From positions 124,001 through 188,000 of the forward strand of contig DATNDR010000005.1 in assembly GCA_035606945.1 (NCBI GenBank): a stretch of DNA of 64,000 bases, in the 5' to 3' direction. The position numbers and the translations under genes are program-made. Shown here in pieces: positions 28,391-37,679 of the stretch; positions within the stretch are counted from its first letter, which is position 1; each line of letters opens with the position of its first letter. The notes beneath the pieces were generated by a model, which was not told the DNA's origin, made no database searches, and worked only from the letters and a program-made list of their open reading frames with translations. Source of the DNA: GCA-003244245 sp035606945 (GTDB lineage Bacteria > Actinomycetota > Actinomycetes > Mycobacteriales > Pseudonocardiaceae).

Positions 28391-28656
28391 AAACGATCGC
28401 TTTCCGCAGGAAAGATCGGACTGTTGTAGAACAAGTCCTCCAGTTCCGGGTCTGGCTCATCAAAGTCAGGCGACATCCACACCTTGCCCTTCCACCCTCC
28501 GGGCACTCGGTGCACAGGGGTCCGCTGGAGAGGCACTAGCCGCGCTACCGGCCTGCCGTGGCGCGCGATGACGATCTCTTCGCCGGCCTCGACCTGCTCC
28601 AGCAACTTGGACAGTTGCGTCTTGGCCTCGTAGACGTTCACCTGCTTCGTCATCAT
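28387..28656 (-). CDS. Phd/YefM-type antitoxin partner of the VapC toxin
   Basis: An 89-residue antitoxin: MTKQVNVYEAKTQLSKLLEQ is a Phd/YefM DNA-binding domain, followed by VEAGEEIVIARHGRPVARLVP. The C-terminal tail (DFDEPDPELEDLFYNS) is acidic and would wrap the toxin. Two ATGs (28654-28656 and 28651-28653) are possible starts. The perfect inverted repeat 15 bases upstream fits an autoregulatory operator. The mixed pairing of Phd-type antitoxin with PIN toxin is common in actinobacteria. Confidence 0.88.
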   Translation of the reverse strand: MMTKQVNVYEAKTQLSKLLEQVEAGEEIVIARHGRPVARLVPLQRTPVHRVPGGWKGKVWMSPDFDEPDPELEDLFYNSPIFPAESDRL

Positions 28657-28670
28657 GTCACGATATTTAC

Positions 28671-28697
28671 TTGGTCTAGTCAGGTCAACTAGACCAA
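28671..28697. promoter_or_regulatory. Inverted repeat, probable toxin-antitoxin operator
   Basis: TTGGTCTAGT (28671-28680) and ACTAGACCAA (28688-28697) form a perfect 10-bp inverted repeat around a 7-base spacer, fifteen bases upstream of the antitoxin start. It overlaps the last codons of the permease gene. Phd-type antitoxins bind such sites to repress their own operon. There is no T-tract, so a terminator role is less likely. Confidence 0.6.
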
Positions 28698-30122
28698 AAG
28701 CGCCTGGATGGGTTCGACTGCGAAATACCCGAGGAAAGCCACCGCCACCCCCCACATCAGCGGGTGCACCTGCCCACCCCGGCCGGTCGCGGTTCGCAGC
28801 AGCACGTAGCTGACGAAGCCGGCGCCGATCCCGTTGGCGATCGAGTAGGTAAACGGCATCACCACGATGGTCAGAAACGCCGGCAGCGCCATCGAGAAGT
28901 CGGTGAAGTCGATATCCCGGACCTGCCGCACCATCAGCGCGCCGACCACCACCAGCGCCGGTGCGGCCGCTTCGATCGGCACCACCTCGTAGAGCGGGGT
29001 GAAGAACATCGCGGCCAGAAACAGCAGGCCGGTGACCAGGTTGGCCAGGCCGGTTCGGGCGCCCTCGGCGATCCCGGATGCAGATTCGACGTAAACGGTG
29101 TTCGACGAGGCCGACGCCGCCCCGCCGGCCACCGCGCCCAAACCCTCGACCAGCAGCGCCCGGCCCACCCGGGGCAGCTGGCCGTCCGGGCGCAGCAGCC
29201 CGGCTTGCCGACCGAGCCCGGTCATGGTGCCCATCGCGTCGAAGAAGTTGGCCAGCACCAGGGTGAACACCAGCAGGCTGACCGTGAGCACCGGCAGGCG
29301 AGTGAAGGCGCCCAGGGAAACGTCACCGACGAGGGAGAGGTCCGGCAGCCCGACCACTCGCCTGGGCAGCGCCGGGTATCCCAGGTTCCAGCCCTTGGGG
29401 TTGGTGCCGTTGGACGGTCCGACCCTGGCGATGGCCTCGATCACGGTTGCGAGCACGGTGCTGGCCAGCACGCCGATGAGGATTGCCGCCCGTACCCGGC
29501 GGGCTACCAGCACCCCGGTGAGCACCAGCCCGACCACGAACACCAGCGTCGGCCAGGACGCGATCGAACCGCCGATGCCCAGAGTGACTGGCACCGTGGT
29601 GTGCGCCGCGTCCGGGATCCGGCGGACGAACCCGGCGTCGACCAGCCCGATGAAGCTGATGAACAATCCGATGCCGACCGCGATCGCGGCCTTCAGCTCA
29701 GCCGGCACCGCGTTGAACACCGCCGTCCGGAACCCGGTGGCCGCCAGCAGCATGATGATCAGCCCGTCGACCACCACCAGGCCCATCGCCTCGGGCCAGC
29801 TGACCTGCGGCGCGATGCTGACCGCGACCAGGGTGTTGATGCCCAATCCGGTGGCGATCGCGAACGGATAGTTGGCGATCGCCCCGAACAGCAGCGTCAT
29901 CACCCCGGCCACCAGCGCGGTGACCGCAGCAACCTGCGCCACCGGCAGCACTGCCCCCAGCACGTCCCGCTTGGCACCCAGGCCGGCGGCATCGAAGCTG
30001 CCCAGGATCAACGGGTTGAGCACCACGATGTAGGACATCGTGACGAAGGTGACCAGACCACCGCGCAGCTCACGACCGAGTGTGGAGCCGCGTGCCCGCA
30101 CTCCGAACACGGGTTCAGCCAT
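28689..30122 (-). CDS. NCS2-family purine permease (AzgA/PbuG-like)
   Basis: A 477-residue membrane protein with about 12-14 hydrophobic segments. Family signatures include TFVTMSYIVVLNPLIL, the FAIATGLGINTLVA loop, NFFDAMGTMTGLGRQAGL and VYVESASGIAEGARTGLAN, as in AzgA/PbuG adenine/guanine-hypoxanthine permeases. It should import purine bases by proton symport. Its ATG lies within the end of cobQ (8-base overlap), so it is probably cotranscribed. The link to cobalamin synthesis is not obvious. Confidence 0.88.
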   Translation of the reverse strand: MAEPVFGVRARGSTLGRELRGGLVTFVTMSYIVVLNPLILGSFDAAGLGAKRDVLGAVLPVAQVAAVTALVAGVMTLLFGAIANYPFAIATGLGINTLVAVSIAPQVSWPEAMGLVVVDGLIIMLLAATGFRTAVFNAVPAELKAAIAVGIGLFISFIGLVDAGFVRRIPDAAHTTVPVTLGIGGSIASWPTLVFVVGLVLTGVLVARRVRAAILIGVLASTVLATVIEAIARVGPSNGTNPKGWNLGYPALPRRVVGLPDLSLVGDVSLGAFTRLPVLTVSLLVFTLVLANFFDAMGTMTGLGRQAGLLRPDGQLPRVGRALLVEGLGAVAGGAASASSNTVYVESASGIAEGARTGLANLVTGLLFLAAMFFTPLYEVVPIEAAAPALVVVGALMVRQVRDIDFTDFSMALPAFLTIVVMPFTYSIANGIGAGFVSYVLLRTATGRGGQVHPLMWGVAVAFLGYFAVEPIQALLV

Positions 30123-31632
30123 CGGCGGCGCCTGGGGGGATGAACGGCAGGCCGGGCGGGGGGCCGTGGTCGATCAGATCGGCCAATGCAGTGGTGTCCA
30201 GGTGTGCTGACACCAGATCGCCGAGCAGATCCAGTTGGGCATCGCGCATCGCGGCGACGTCGGTGCCGGGCGCAGGGCGGAAGTCGGGTCGGCCAGCACG
30301 CTGGGCTACCCGGCGCAGTAGGGCGCGGCGAAACGCGTCGTTGTCCAGCAAGCCGTGCCAGTGGGTGCCCAGCACATGACCACCGTCGGAACCCTCGTCC
30401 GCATCGGTCACCAGGGCAGGCTCGCCCCGATGCACCACCCGGCCGTGGTGGATCTCGTAGCCGCTGACCGGCTCGCCTAACGCGGTGCCCGACGGGCGCC
30501 CCAGATGTTTGACGGGGTCGAAGACCACCTCGAGATCCAGCAACCCCAGGCCGGCGACCTGGCCGGCGCAACATTCGACGTCATCGACGATGACGCGGCC
30601 GAGCATCTGGTAGCCGCCGCAGATGCCCAGTACCGGCCGTCCCGCCTTGGCATGGGCCGCCACGGCGGCGGCCAGCCCGGTTCGATGTAACCAGGCCAGA
30701 TCTGCCACTGTGGACTTGGAGCCGGGCAGCACCACCAGGTCGGCGTCAGCCAACCGGGAGGGCTCGGTGACGTACCGCACGGCCACTCCCGGCTCACAGG
30801 CCAGCGCGTCGACGTCGGTACCGTTGGAAATGCGCGGTAACCGCACGGCGGCCACCCGCAACCACTGCGCACCCACCGGCGGGGCCGGCCGACCGACCAC
30901 ACCATCGGTCGGGTAGGCCAGCGAGTCCTCGGCATCCAGCCACAGTTCATCGGAGAACGGCAACACCCCGTAGCTGGGCCGGCCGGTCAATGCCTGCAAC
31001 TGCGCCACACCAGGGGCGAGCAGATCCGGATCACCGCGGAACTTGTTGATCACGAATCCGGCCACCAATGCCTGATCGGCGGCCGACAGCAACGCCACGG
31101 TGCCGAACAGGTGCGCGAGCACACCGCCGCGGTCGATATCCCCCACTACCACCACCGGCAGCTCGGCAGCGCGGGCCAAGCCCATGTTGGCGATGTCGGT
31201 GGCCCGCAGGTTGATCTCAGTGGGGGATCCGGCGCCCTCGCAGATCACCACCTCGTGCTCGGCCCGTAACGCCGCCAGCGCGCTCAGCGCGACGTCGAGG
31301 AGCTCAGCCTTACGGTGGCGGTAGGACGAAGCCGACACCGTGCCGTACGCCCGTCCGAGCACCACCACCTGAGCGCACCGGTCGGAACCCGGTTTGAGCA
31401 AGACCGGGTTGAGCCGCACCCCGGGCTCGATGCCGCAGGCTGCGGCCTGCATCGCCTGGGCCCGGCCGATCTCCCCACCGTCGGGCGTGACCACCGAGTT
31501 GTTGGACATGTTCTGGGCCTTGAACGGCGCCACCGCCACGCCGCGGCGGGCCAGCCACCGGCAGATTCCGGCCACCAGCACGCTCTTACCCGCATCCGAG
31601 GTGGTGCCGGCGACCAGCAACGCGCCACGCAT
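30115..31632 (-). CDS. cobQ: Cobyric acid synthase
   Basis: A 505-residue CobQ/CbiP. Residues 9-17 (GTTSDAGKS) are the ATP site; FKAQNMSNNSVVT, EGAGSPTEINL and VVVGDIDRGGVLAHLFGT are conserved. The C-terminal amidotransferase domain holds the nucleophile in LGICGGYQML and the histidine in GTHWHGLLD. It amidates the b, d, e and g side chains of adenosyl-cobyrinate a,c-diamide. The ATG at 31630-31632 gives the standard MRGALLVAGT start, 12 bases after the map stop. Confidence 0.95.
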   Translation of the reverse strand: MRGALLVAGTTSDAGKSVLVAGICRWLARRGVAVAPFKAQNMSNNSVVTPDGGEIGRAQAMQAAACGIEPGVRLNPVLLKPGSDRCAQVVVLGRAYGTVSASSYRHRKAELLDVALSALAALRAEHEVVICEGAGSPTEINLRATDIANMGLARAAELPVVVVGDIDRGGVLAHLFGTVALLSAADQALVAGFVINKFRGDPDLLAPGVAQLQALTGRPSYGVLPFSDELWLDAEDSLAYPTDGVVGRPAPPVGAQWLRVAAVRLPRISNGTDVDALACEPGVAVRYVTEPSRLADADLVVLPGSKSTVADLAWLHRTGLAAAVAAHAKAGRPVLGICGGYQMLGRVIVDDVECCAGQVAGLGLLDLEVVFDPVKHLGRPSGTALGEPVSGYEIHHGRVVHRGEPALVTDADEGSDGGHVLGTHWHGLLDNDAFRRALLRRVAQRAGRPDFRPAPGTDVAAMRDAQLDLLGDLVSAHLDTTALADLIDHGPPPGLPFIPPGAADG

Positions 31633-31643
31633 GAATGTGGTGT

Positions 31644-32501
31644 CTAGGGCAGCGTCAGGATCTGCGCCCCATCCGCCGTGACGACCAGAGTGTGCTCGAA
31701 CTGGGCGGTGCGCTGCTTGTCCTTGGTGGTCACCGTCCAGCGGTCGGGCCACACGTCGTAGTCGATGGTGCCCAACGTGATCATCGGCTCGATGGTGAAC
31801 GTCATGCCCTCCGCCAGCACGGTGTCCACGGCGGGCTCGTCGTAGTGCAGCACGACCAGCTTGCCGTGGAAGGAGCGGCCGATCCCGTGGCCGGTGAAGT
31901 CGCGAACGACGCCGTAGCCGAAGCGCTTGGCGTAGGCCTCGATGACCCGCCCGATCACGTTGAGCTGCCGGCCGGGGCGCACCGCCCGGATCCCACGCAT
32001 CATCGCCTCGTGGGTGCGCTCGACCAGCAACCGGTCCTCTTCAGCGACGTCACCGGCGAGGAAGGTGGCGTTGGTGTCGCCGTGCACGCCACCGATGAAG
32101 GCGGTGACGTCGATGTTGACGATGTCGCCGTCCTCGATCACGGTCGAGTCCGGGATGCCGTGGCAGATCACCTCGTTCAGCGAGGTGCAGCACGACTTGG
32201 GGAAGCCCTTGTAGCCCAGCGTCGAGGGATAAGCGCGGTGGTCGACGAGAAACTCATGCACTACCCGGTCCACCTCGTCGGTAGTGACGCCGGGAGCCAC
32301 CATCCGCCCGCCCTCCGCGAGTGCTTGCGCGGCGATCTTGCCCGCTACCCGCATCGCCTCGATCACCTCGGACGGCTGGATCGACGATTCGGTGCAGGGT
32401 CTGGGCGCAGCCTTACCGACGTACTCCGGCCGTCGGATCTCCGGCGGTACCGGACGCATCGGTGTCTGCACGCCAGGGCGCAAGGGCGTTCTCACGGGCA
32501 T
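31644..32501 (-). CDS. map: Type I methionine aminopeptidase
   Basis: A 285-residue methionine aminopeptidase that removes the N-terminal methionine from new proteins. The metal ligands are in NIDVTAF and GDTNATF (two aspartates), HGIGRSFH, TIEPM and AQFEHT; the catalytic histidine is in VICHGIPD. The N-terminal extension of about 40 residues, with PRPC near residue 35, resembles mycobacterial MapB (Rv2861c), whose locus is also here. ATG start. Confidence 0.94.
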   Translation of the reverse strand: MPVRTPLRPGVQTPMRPVPPEIRRPEYVGKAAPRPCTESSIQPSEVIEAMRVAGKIAAQALAEGGRMVAPGVTTDEVDRVVHEFLVDHRAYPSTLGYKGFPKSCCTSLNEVICHGIPDSTVIEDGDIVNIDVTAFIGGVHGDTNATFLAGDVAEEDRLLVERTHEAMMRGIRAVRPGRQLNVIGRVIEAYAKRFGYGVVRDFTGHGIGRSFHGKLVVLHYDEPAVDTVLAEGMTFTIEPMITLGTIDYDVWPDRWTVTTKDKQRTAQFEHTLVVTADGAQILTLP

Positions 32502-32529
32502 ACCCCCACTCTAAGCCCGACCTCGGCGG

Positions 32530-34356
32530 TCACGGCGAAGGCAGTGCGGACAGGAAGTGTCCGGAGACGTCCAGCGCTGGACCGGATGAACCCGCGCCGA
32601 CGACCAGGGTCGCGAAGGCGAGGTCGCCACGGAACCCGACGAACCAGCCGTGCGCGTCGGTTGGGTTGTCTTCCGCGGTGCCGGTCTTGCCGTAGAGCTG
32701 ACCCTGGCCCGCCAGGGACTGCGCGGTGCCCTGGGTGACCACCTCTCGCATCATCACGCGCAGCGCATCGGCGACCGCGCGCGGCATCGGGGCCACCGGC
32801 CCCAGCGCCACGTGGGTCGGTATGCCTCTGATCAGAACCGGGGTGGGGAGTTTGCCGCCGGCCGCCACGGTCGAGGCGACCAGCGCCATCCCGAACGGGC
32901 TGGCGAGTACCCGTCCCTGCCCGAAGCCGTTCTCCGCGCGCCGCACCATCGACTCCGAGGGTGGGACCTGACCGGTGACGGTGGTGATGCCGGCGATGTC
33001 GTAGTCCATGCCGATGCCCATCTGGCTTGCCGCATCGGTCAACGCACCAGCTCCCAGACGGGCCGCCAGCTGCGCGAAGGTGGTGTTGCAGGAGCGGGCG
33101 AACGCGGTGTGCAGGGGCACCGTGCCCAGGTCGAACAAGTGGTCATTGGGCACTACCCGCTCGCCGACGATGGTGGTCGCCGGGCAGGCCACCGGCGAAT
33201 CCACCGTGACCTGCTTGGCCTCCAGCGCCGCCACCGCCGTGACAATCTTGAAAGTGGAGCCGGGTGGGTAGCGCCCGGTCAGCGCCAGCGGACCCTGGGC
33301 GTCGGCCGCGCCGTTCTGCGCCACCCCGAGGATTTCCCCGCTGGACGGCTGGAGTGCCACGATCACCGCGGCGTTGGACACCGTGTCGACAGCACGTTCT
33401 GCGGCGGTCTGTACGCCACGATCGACCGTGGTGGTCATGGTCGGTACCGCATGTGGCTGCTGGGAGGCCAGGGTTTCGACCTCCTCGCCCATCGGGTTCA
33501 CCGTGACGATGCGCCACCCGGCGGCGTTGTCGAGTTGCCGCGCGACTACCGCACGAATGCCGGGCACCAGCTGGGTGGCGAAACCACGGTCGGGCCCCAG
33601 TAGCTGCCGTTGGGTGGGAAAACTCAGCCCGGGCAGGTCGTGGATGCGATCCCGCACCGATTGGTAATCGCTCTCCCTCAGCACCGCCACCGCACTGGGC
33701 TGTCCGGCCGGGGCCGCGTTGGCGCCCGCGATGATCGACTGCTCGGTGATCATGGGATCGAATTGCCCCAGGGCAGCCGCCAACGGGGCGGCAACCGCGG
33801 CCAGATCCGGAGTCTTGCTGCGGTCCAGCGCGACGGTGACCACGGTTTGCCAGCTGAACAGCGGCGCCCCAGCCCGGTCGACGACGGTGGGCGGGTCCAC
33901 CGGGATGTCGCGCAGCGCCAACCGCTGCTGCGCGGCCAAGCGCGGGTGCAGCACCGCTGGACTCCACCGCACAGCCCAGCCTTCGGCCGTCGGCGCCGGG
34001 ACGAGATCGAAACCGCCCCCGTATCGCCATACCCGGTTGCGACCCAGATTCCAGACCGCGGAGAACGACGCCGAGGCAATCTGGTCGCCGGCACGGGTAT
34101 CACCCACGGCGAACTGCACGCTCTGCGGCTTCAGTTCGTCACGGACCTGCCGGATCACGGCGGTTGCGGCAGCCGGATCGTCGGTGAGCCGTCCAGCTCC
34201 GGCGGCGTCACCCCGGGCCAGCGCCTCCAGGAACGCGGATGCGGCGTCACGCGGATCGGACCCGAAAATCCCGCAACCGGCCAGCAGCGACGCTATCAGG
34301 GTGAGCGTCACCGTCAGGGCCGCCAGCACGGCGGTTACCGGACGTTGTCGGCGCAC
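32530..34356 (-). CDS. Penicillin-binding lipoprotein (class B-like transpeptidase)
   Basis: A 608-residue membrane-anchored transpeptidase. The N-terminus ends in a lipobox LLAGC (C28). It is followed by an NTF2-like (MecA_N) domain to about 140, a dimerisation domain, then the transpeptidase with STFK (S367, K370), SCN (422-424) and KTG in YGKTGTAED. It crosslinks peptidoglycan. It matches the M. tuberculosis penicillin-binding lipoprotein Rv2864c in domains and locus. The GTG at 34354-34356 places the start just before the hydrophobic segment; a longer frame lacks support. Confidence 0.87.
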   Translation of the reverse strand: MRRQRPVTAVLAALTVTLTLIASLLAGCGIFGSDPRDAASAFLEALARGDAAGAGRLTDDPAAATAVIRQVRDELKPQSVQFAVGDTRAGDQIASASFSAVWNLGRNRVWRYGGGFDLVPAPTAEGWAVRWSPAVLHPRLAAQQRLALRDIPVDPPTVVDRAGAPLFSWQTVVTVALDRSKTPDLAAVAAPLAAALGQFDPMITEQSIIAGANAAPAGQPSAVAVLRESDYQSVRDRIHDLPGLSFPTQRQLLGPDRGFATQLVPGIRAVVARQLDNAAGWRIVTVNPMGEEVETLASQQPHAVPTMTTTVDRGVQTAAERAVDTVSNAAVIVALQPSSGEILGVAQNGAADAQGPLALTGRYPPGSTFKIVTAVAALEAKQVTVDSPVACPATTIVGERVVPNDHLFDLGTVPLHTAFARSCNTTFAQLAARLGAGALTDAASQMGIGMDYDIAGITTVTGQVPPSESMVRRAENGFGQGRVLASPFGMALVASTVAAGGKLPTPVLIRGIPTHVALGPVAPMPRAVADALRVMMREVVTQGTAQSLAGQGQLYGKTGTAEDNPTDAHGWFVGFRGDLAFATLVVGAGSSGPALDVSGHFLSALPSP

Positions 34357-34409
34357 GGCCGCGAGTATGCCTCTAGCCGGTTCGCTCCAGCGACGGTGAG
34401 CGACAGTTG

Positions 34410-35273
34410 TCAAAACAGCACCGTGGCGAAGCAACCCACCTGGGTGAAACCGACCCGCCGGTACGCGGCGCGGGCCGGCTGGTTGTAGGCATTGACGTAG
34501 AGGCTGGCGACCCGGCCCAGCCGCTGAAGGCGCAGCACCACGGCCGCGGTCGCGGCTGCCGCCAATCCCTGCCCACGCCGGTCGGGATGCACCCAGACGC
34601 CCTGTATTTGACCGACTGTGGACGACATCGCCCCGATCTCCGCCTTGAACACCACCTCACCGGACTCGAACCGGGCGAATGCCCGGCCCGCCGCGATCAA
34701 CTCCGCGACCCGGGTCCGGTACCCGGCGCCCCCGTCGGGAAGCCGGGGATCGATCCCCACCTCCTCGGTGAACATCGCCACGGCGGCCGGCAGGTACCGA
34801 TCCAACTCGTTCGGACGCACCGCCCGCACCAGCGGATCGGCCGGCACCATGGGCGGTCCGGCGAGCACCAGCAGCGGCTGGTCCGGTCGCTCCTCGCGGG
34901 CCGGCCCCCAGCACTCACCGAGGCGCGACCACAGCGCGAGCACCTGGTCGGCCGGTCCCACCATCGACGAACAGCACCTGGCCCGGCAGGCCGCCCGATC
35001 AGCGAAGGCGCGCATCGCCGAACGTCCCCCGCACAGCGGCACGAAGTTGGCCCCGGAGAAGCACAGCCCAGTTAACTGCGCGTCGCGCCCCCGTTCCGGA
35101 TCACTGGTGAAACCCCACAGCTCACCGCCGAGCCGCCAAGGATCCAGGCCACCGTTTTCGATCCGCGCTGCGACCATGCAGGACATCACCGGATCCGTGG
35201 CCAGCACCGCACGGACACTGCGTGCATGGCGGTCGTCCAGCAGGTGCGCGCTCGCGTGCTTGAGCACCCGCAT
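34410..35273 (-). CDS. GNAT acetyltransferase with N-terminal DUF4081-like domain
   Basis: A 287-residue protein. The first half (LLDDRHARSVRAVLATDPVM) matches the DUF4081-type extension, and the second half is a GNAT domain (IQGVWVHPDRRGQGLAAAATAAVV, YVNAYNQPARAAYRRVGF). It is the counterpart of Rv2867c, found next to ispG in mycobacteria. The substrate is unknown. It lies 27 bases downstream of ispG and is probably in one operon with it. Confidence 0.85.
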   Translation of the reverse strand: MRVLKHASAHLLDDRHARSVRAVLATDPVMSCMVAARIENGGLDPWRLGGELWGFTSDPERGRDAQLTGLCFSGANFVPLCGGRSAMRAFADRAACRARCCSSMVGPADQVLALWSRLGECWGPAREERPDQPLLVLAGPPMVPADPLVRAVRPNELDRYLPAAVAMFTEEVGIDPRLPDGGAGYRTRVAELIAAGRAFARFESGEVVFKAEIGAMSSTVGQIQGVWVHPDRRGQGLAAAATAAVVLRLQRLGRVASLYVNAYNQPARAAYRRVGFTQVGCFATVLF

Positions 35274-35300
35274 AGCCTGCCAGAACAGTCACCGGCCGGA

Positions 35301-36425
35301 TCAGGAACCCTCCGGTGAACTTTCCTCGGCCAACCGGAAGGCTTCCTCGATGAGGGTTTCGACGATCTGCGCCTCGGGCACGGTCTTGATCACTTCACCG
35401 CGGACGAAGATCTGACCCTTGCCGTTGCCCGAGGCCACTCCGAGATCGGCTTCGCGGGCCTCTCCCGGCCCGTTGACCACGCAGCCCATCACCGCCACCC
35501 GCAGCGGCACCTCCATGCCCTGCAGGCCAGCGGTCACCTCCTCGGCGAGCTTGTAGACATCCACCTGGGCTCGCCCGCACGACGGGCACGACACGATCTC
35601 CAACCGGCGGGTCCGCAGGTTCAGTGATTCCAGGATCTGGAGACCGACCTTGACCTCCTCGACCGGCGGCGCGGACAGCGAGACCCGGATGGTGTCGCCG
35701 ATGCCCTGGCTGAGCAACGCCCCGAACGCGGTGGCTGACTTGATGGTGCCCTGGAAGGCCGGGCCGGCTTCGGTGACGCCGAGGTGCAACGGGTAGTCGC
35801 ATCGCGCCGCGAGCTGCTGGTAGGCCCGCACCATGACGACCGGGTCGTGGTGTTTCACCGAGATCTTGATGTCGTGGAAGTCGTGCTCGGCGAACAGGCT
35901 CGCCTCCCACAGCGCGGATTCGACGAGCGCCTCCGGGGTCGCCTTGCCGTGCTTGGCCAAGATCTTGGGATCCAGCGAGCCGGCGTTGACGCCGATCCGG
36001 ATCGGGATACCGGCGTCCTTCGCGGCCTTGGCGATCTCGGCGACCCGGTCGTCGAACTTCTTGATATTGCCGGGGTTGACCCTGACCGCCGCGCACCCGG
36101 CATCGATAGCGGCGAAAACGTACTTGGGCTGGAAGTGAATATCGGCGATCACCGGGATGCGGGACTTGCGTGCGATGGCCGGCAGCGCCTCGGCGTCGTC
36201 GGCGCTGGGCACGGCCACCCGCACGATGTCGCAGCCCGCTGCAGTCAGTTCGGCGATCTGCTGCAAGGTGGCGTTGATGTCGGCAGTCAGCGTGGTGGTC
36301 ATCGACTGCACCGACACCGGGTGGTCGCTGCCCACCCCCACGGTTCCCACCTGCAGCTGGCGGGTCTTGCGGCGCTGGGCGAGCACCGGCGGGACGGCGG
36401 GCATACCTATCGTCATGGGAGTCAT
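35301..36425 (-). CDS. ispG: 4-hydroxy-3-methylbut-2-enyl diphosphate synthase
   Basis: A 374-residue IspG/GcpE, the iron-sulfur enzyme that makes HMBPP in the MEP isoprenoid pathway. Conserved are VGSDHPVSVQSM, DIHFQPKYVFAAIDAG, VNPGNIKKF, the cluster cysteines in SCPSCGRAQ and MGCVVNGPGEA. It sits beside rip1 and dxr, so two MEP enzymes lie in one cluster as in M. tuberculosis. ATGs at 36425, 36416 and 36404 are all possible starts; the first gives MTPMTIGMPAVPP and is listed. Confidence 0.95.
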   Translation of the reverse strand: MTPMTIGMPAVPPVLAQRRKTRQLQVGTVGVGSDHPVSVQSMTTTLTADINATLQQIAELTAAGCDIVRVAVPSADDAEALPAIARKSRIPVIADIHFQPKYVFAAIDAGCAAVRVNPGNIKKFDDRVAEIAKAAKDAGIPIRIGVNAGSLDPKILAKHGKATPEALVESALWEASLFAEHDFHDIKISVKHHDPVVMVRAYQQLAARCDYPLHLGVTEAGPAFQGTIKSATAFGALLSQGIGDTIRVSLSAPPVEEVKVGLQILESLNLRTRRLEIVSCPSCGRAQVDVYKLAEEVTAGLQGMEVPLRVAVMGCVVNGPGEAREADLGVASGNGKGQIFVRGEVIKTVPEAQIVETLIEEAFRLAEESSPEGS

Positions 36426-36436
36426 CGCGGCGAGCC

Positions 36437-37645
36437 TTATCGATGTAGGCGGATCGGGTTGACGATGTCTGCGGTGATGGTCAACAGGCTCACGCCGATG
36501 AACACGAGCACGACCGCGTAGGTCAGCGGCATCAGCCGGTTGTAGTCGACCGGGGGTCCATTCGCGCGCCCGGTGGCCCGCCGGATGGCATTGCGGATGG
36601 CTTCGTAGACATTGACCGCGATGTGCCCGCCATCCAGCGGAAGCAGCGGCAACAGGTTGAACACCCCGAGGAACAAATTCATCGCCACCAGCAGGAACAG
36701 GAAGAACCACCACGCACCGAAACCTGCGGCGTCGCCACCGAGCACGCTGGCTCCGACCACGCTGAACGGGGTATCCGGCCGGTCCTGCCCGGCGATCCGG
36801 TCCAGCAGCGCGGGAACCCGCTGCGGGAACTGCTTCACGCCCTGCCAGGTATTGGCGAACATGGTGCCGGTGAAACTGACGGTCTTGCCGACCGCGTCCA
36901 CCGGGCCGTAGCGCGGTGTCACGGCGGGCTGGCGCGGCGGCGATACCCCGATCGCCCCGACAACCTCATCACCCTTGCCACCCAACGCCGATATCGGGAC
37001 CCGGGCGACATCGATCACCACAGTGCGTTGCTGGCCTTCACGCTGGAACCGCACCTCGGTAGGGCCGGAACGGCTGTGGATGGCGGCAACGAGATCATCG
37101 AAGTCGCGCACCGGGGTGCCGGCCACCGCCAGCACCCGATCGCCCGGCTGCAACCCCGCATCCCGGGCCGGCGCCGGGGAGCCCGGCTGGCAGGAACCAT
37201 CGGTCCGCATCGCGATGCACGGGCTGACCGCGGACACCACCGCAGGCGTCGGCGCCGGATTGAGATTGGGCAGGCCGGTCGACACCGCCATCGCGTAGAT
37301 CAGCACGACGCCCAGAACGAAATGGGTCAGCGCGCCCGCGGATAACACCACCACCCGCTGCCAGGCGGGGAACCGGATGAACGCGCGCCTGCGGTCATCC
37401 GGGTCGGACAGCTCCTCCAGCGCGGTCATGCCGGCGATGTCACAGAAACCACCGGCCGGGATCAATTTCAGCCCGTACTCGGTCTCGCCCCGCCGGAACG
37501 AAAATAACGTGGGACCGAAGCCGATGAAGTAGCGACGCACCTTCATCCCGAAGGCTTTCGCGCTGCCCAGGTGGCCGGCCTCGTGCAAGGCGATGGAGAT
37601 CCCGATGCCGACCGCGAACAGCACTACCCCCAGCACGAACGTCAC
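36437..37645 (-). CDS. Site-2 intramembrane zinc protease (RseP/Rip1-like)
   Basis: A 402-residue integral membrane protease. HEAGH (H21, E22, H25) is the zinc site in the first membrane segment, and LLPLDGGH near the C-terminus supplies the third ligand. A PDZ domain lies between (DAGLQPGDRVLAVAGTPV). In mycobacteria Rip1 cleaves anti-sigma factors in regulated proteolysis. GTG start at 37645, preceded by GGAGGAG. It is located between ispG and dxr. Confidence 0.93.
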   Translation of the reverse strand: MTFVLGVVLFAVGIGISIALHEAGHLGSAKAFGMKVRRYFIGFGPTLFSFRRGETEYGLKLIPAGGFCDIAGMTALEELSDPDDRRRAFIRFPAWQRVVVLSAGALTHFVLGVVLIYAMAVSTGLPNLNPAPTPAVVSAVSPCIAMRTDGSCQPGSPAPARDAGLQPGDRVLAVAGTPVRDFDDLVAAIHSRSGPTEVRFQREGQQRTVVIDVARVPISALGGKGDEVVGAIGVSPPRQPAVTPRYGPVDAVGKTVSFTGTMFANTWQGVKQFPQRVPALLDRIAGQDRPDTPFSVVGASVLGGDAAGFGAWWFFLFLLVAMNLFLGVFNLLPLLPLDGGHIAVNVYEAIRNAIRRATGRANGPPVDYNRLMPLTYAVVLVFIGVSLLTITADIVNPIRLHR

Positions 37646-37679
37646 GCTGTGCTCCTCCTCATGTAGGGCTCCTCCTCAC

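Noticed and set aside
28764..30143. Plus-strand frame of 459 codons opposite the purine permease
   Set aside because: Histidine/glutamine/arginine-rich antisense translation of a GC-rich membrane protein gene; no homology or ribosome site.
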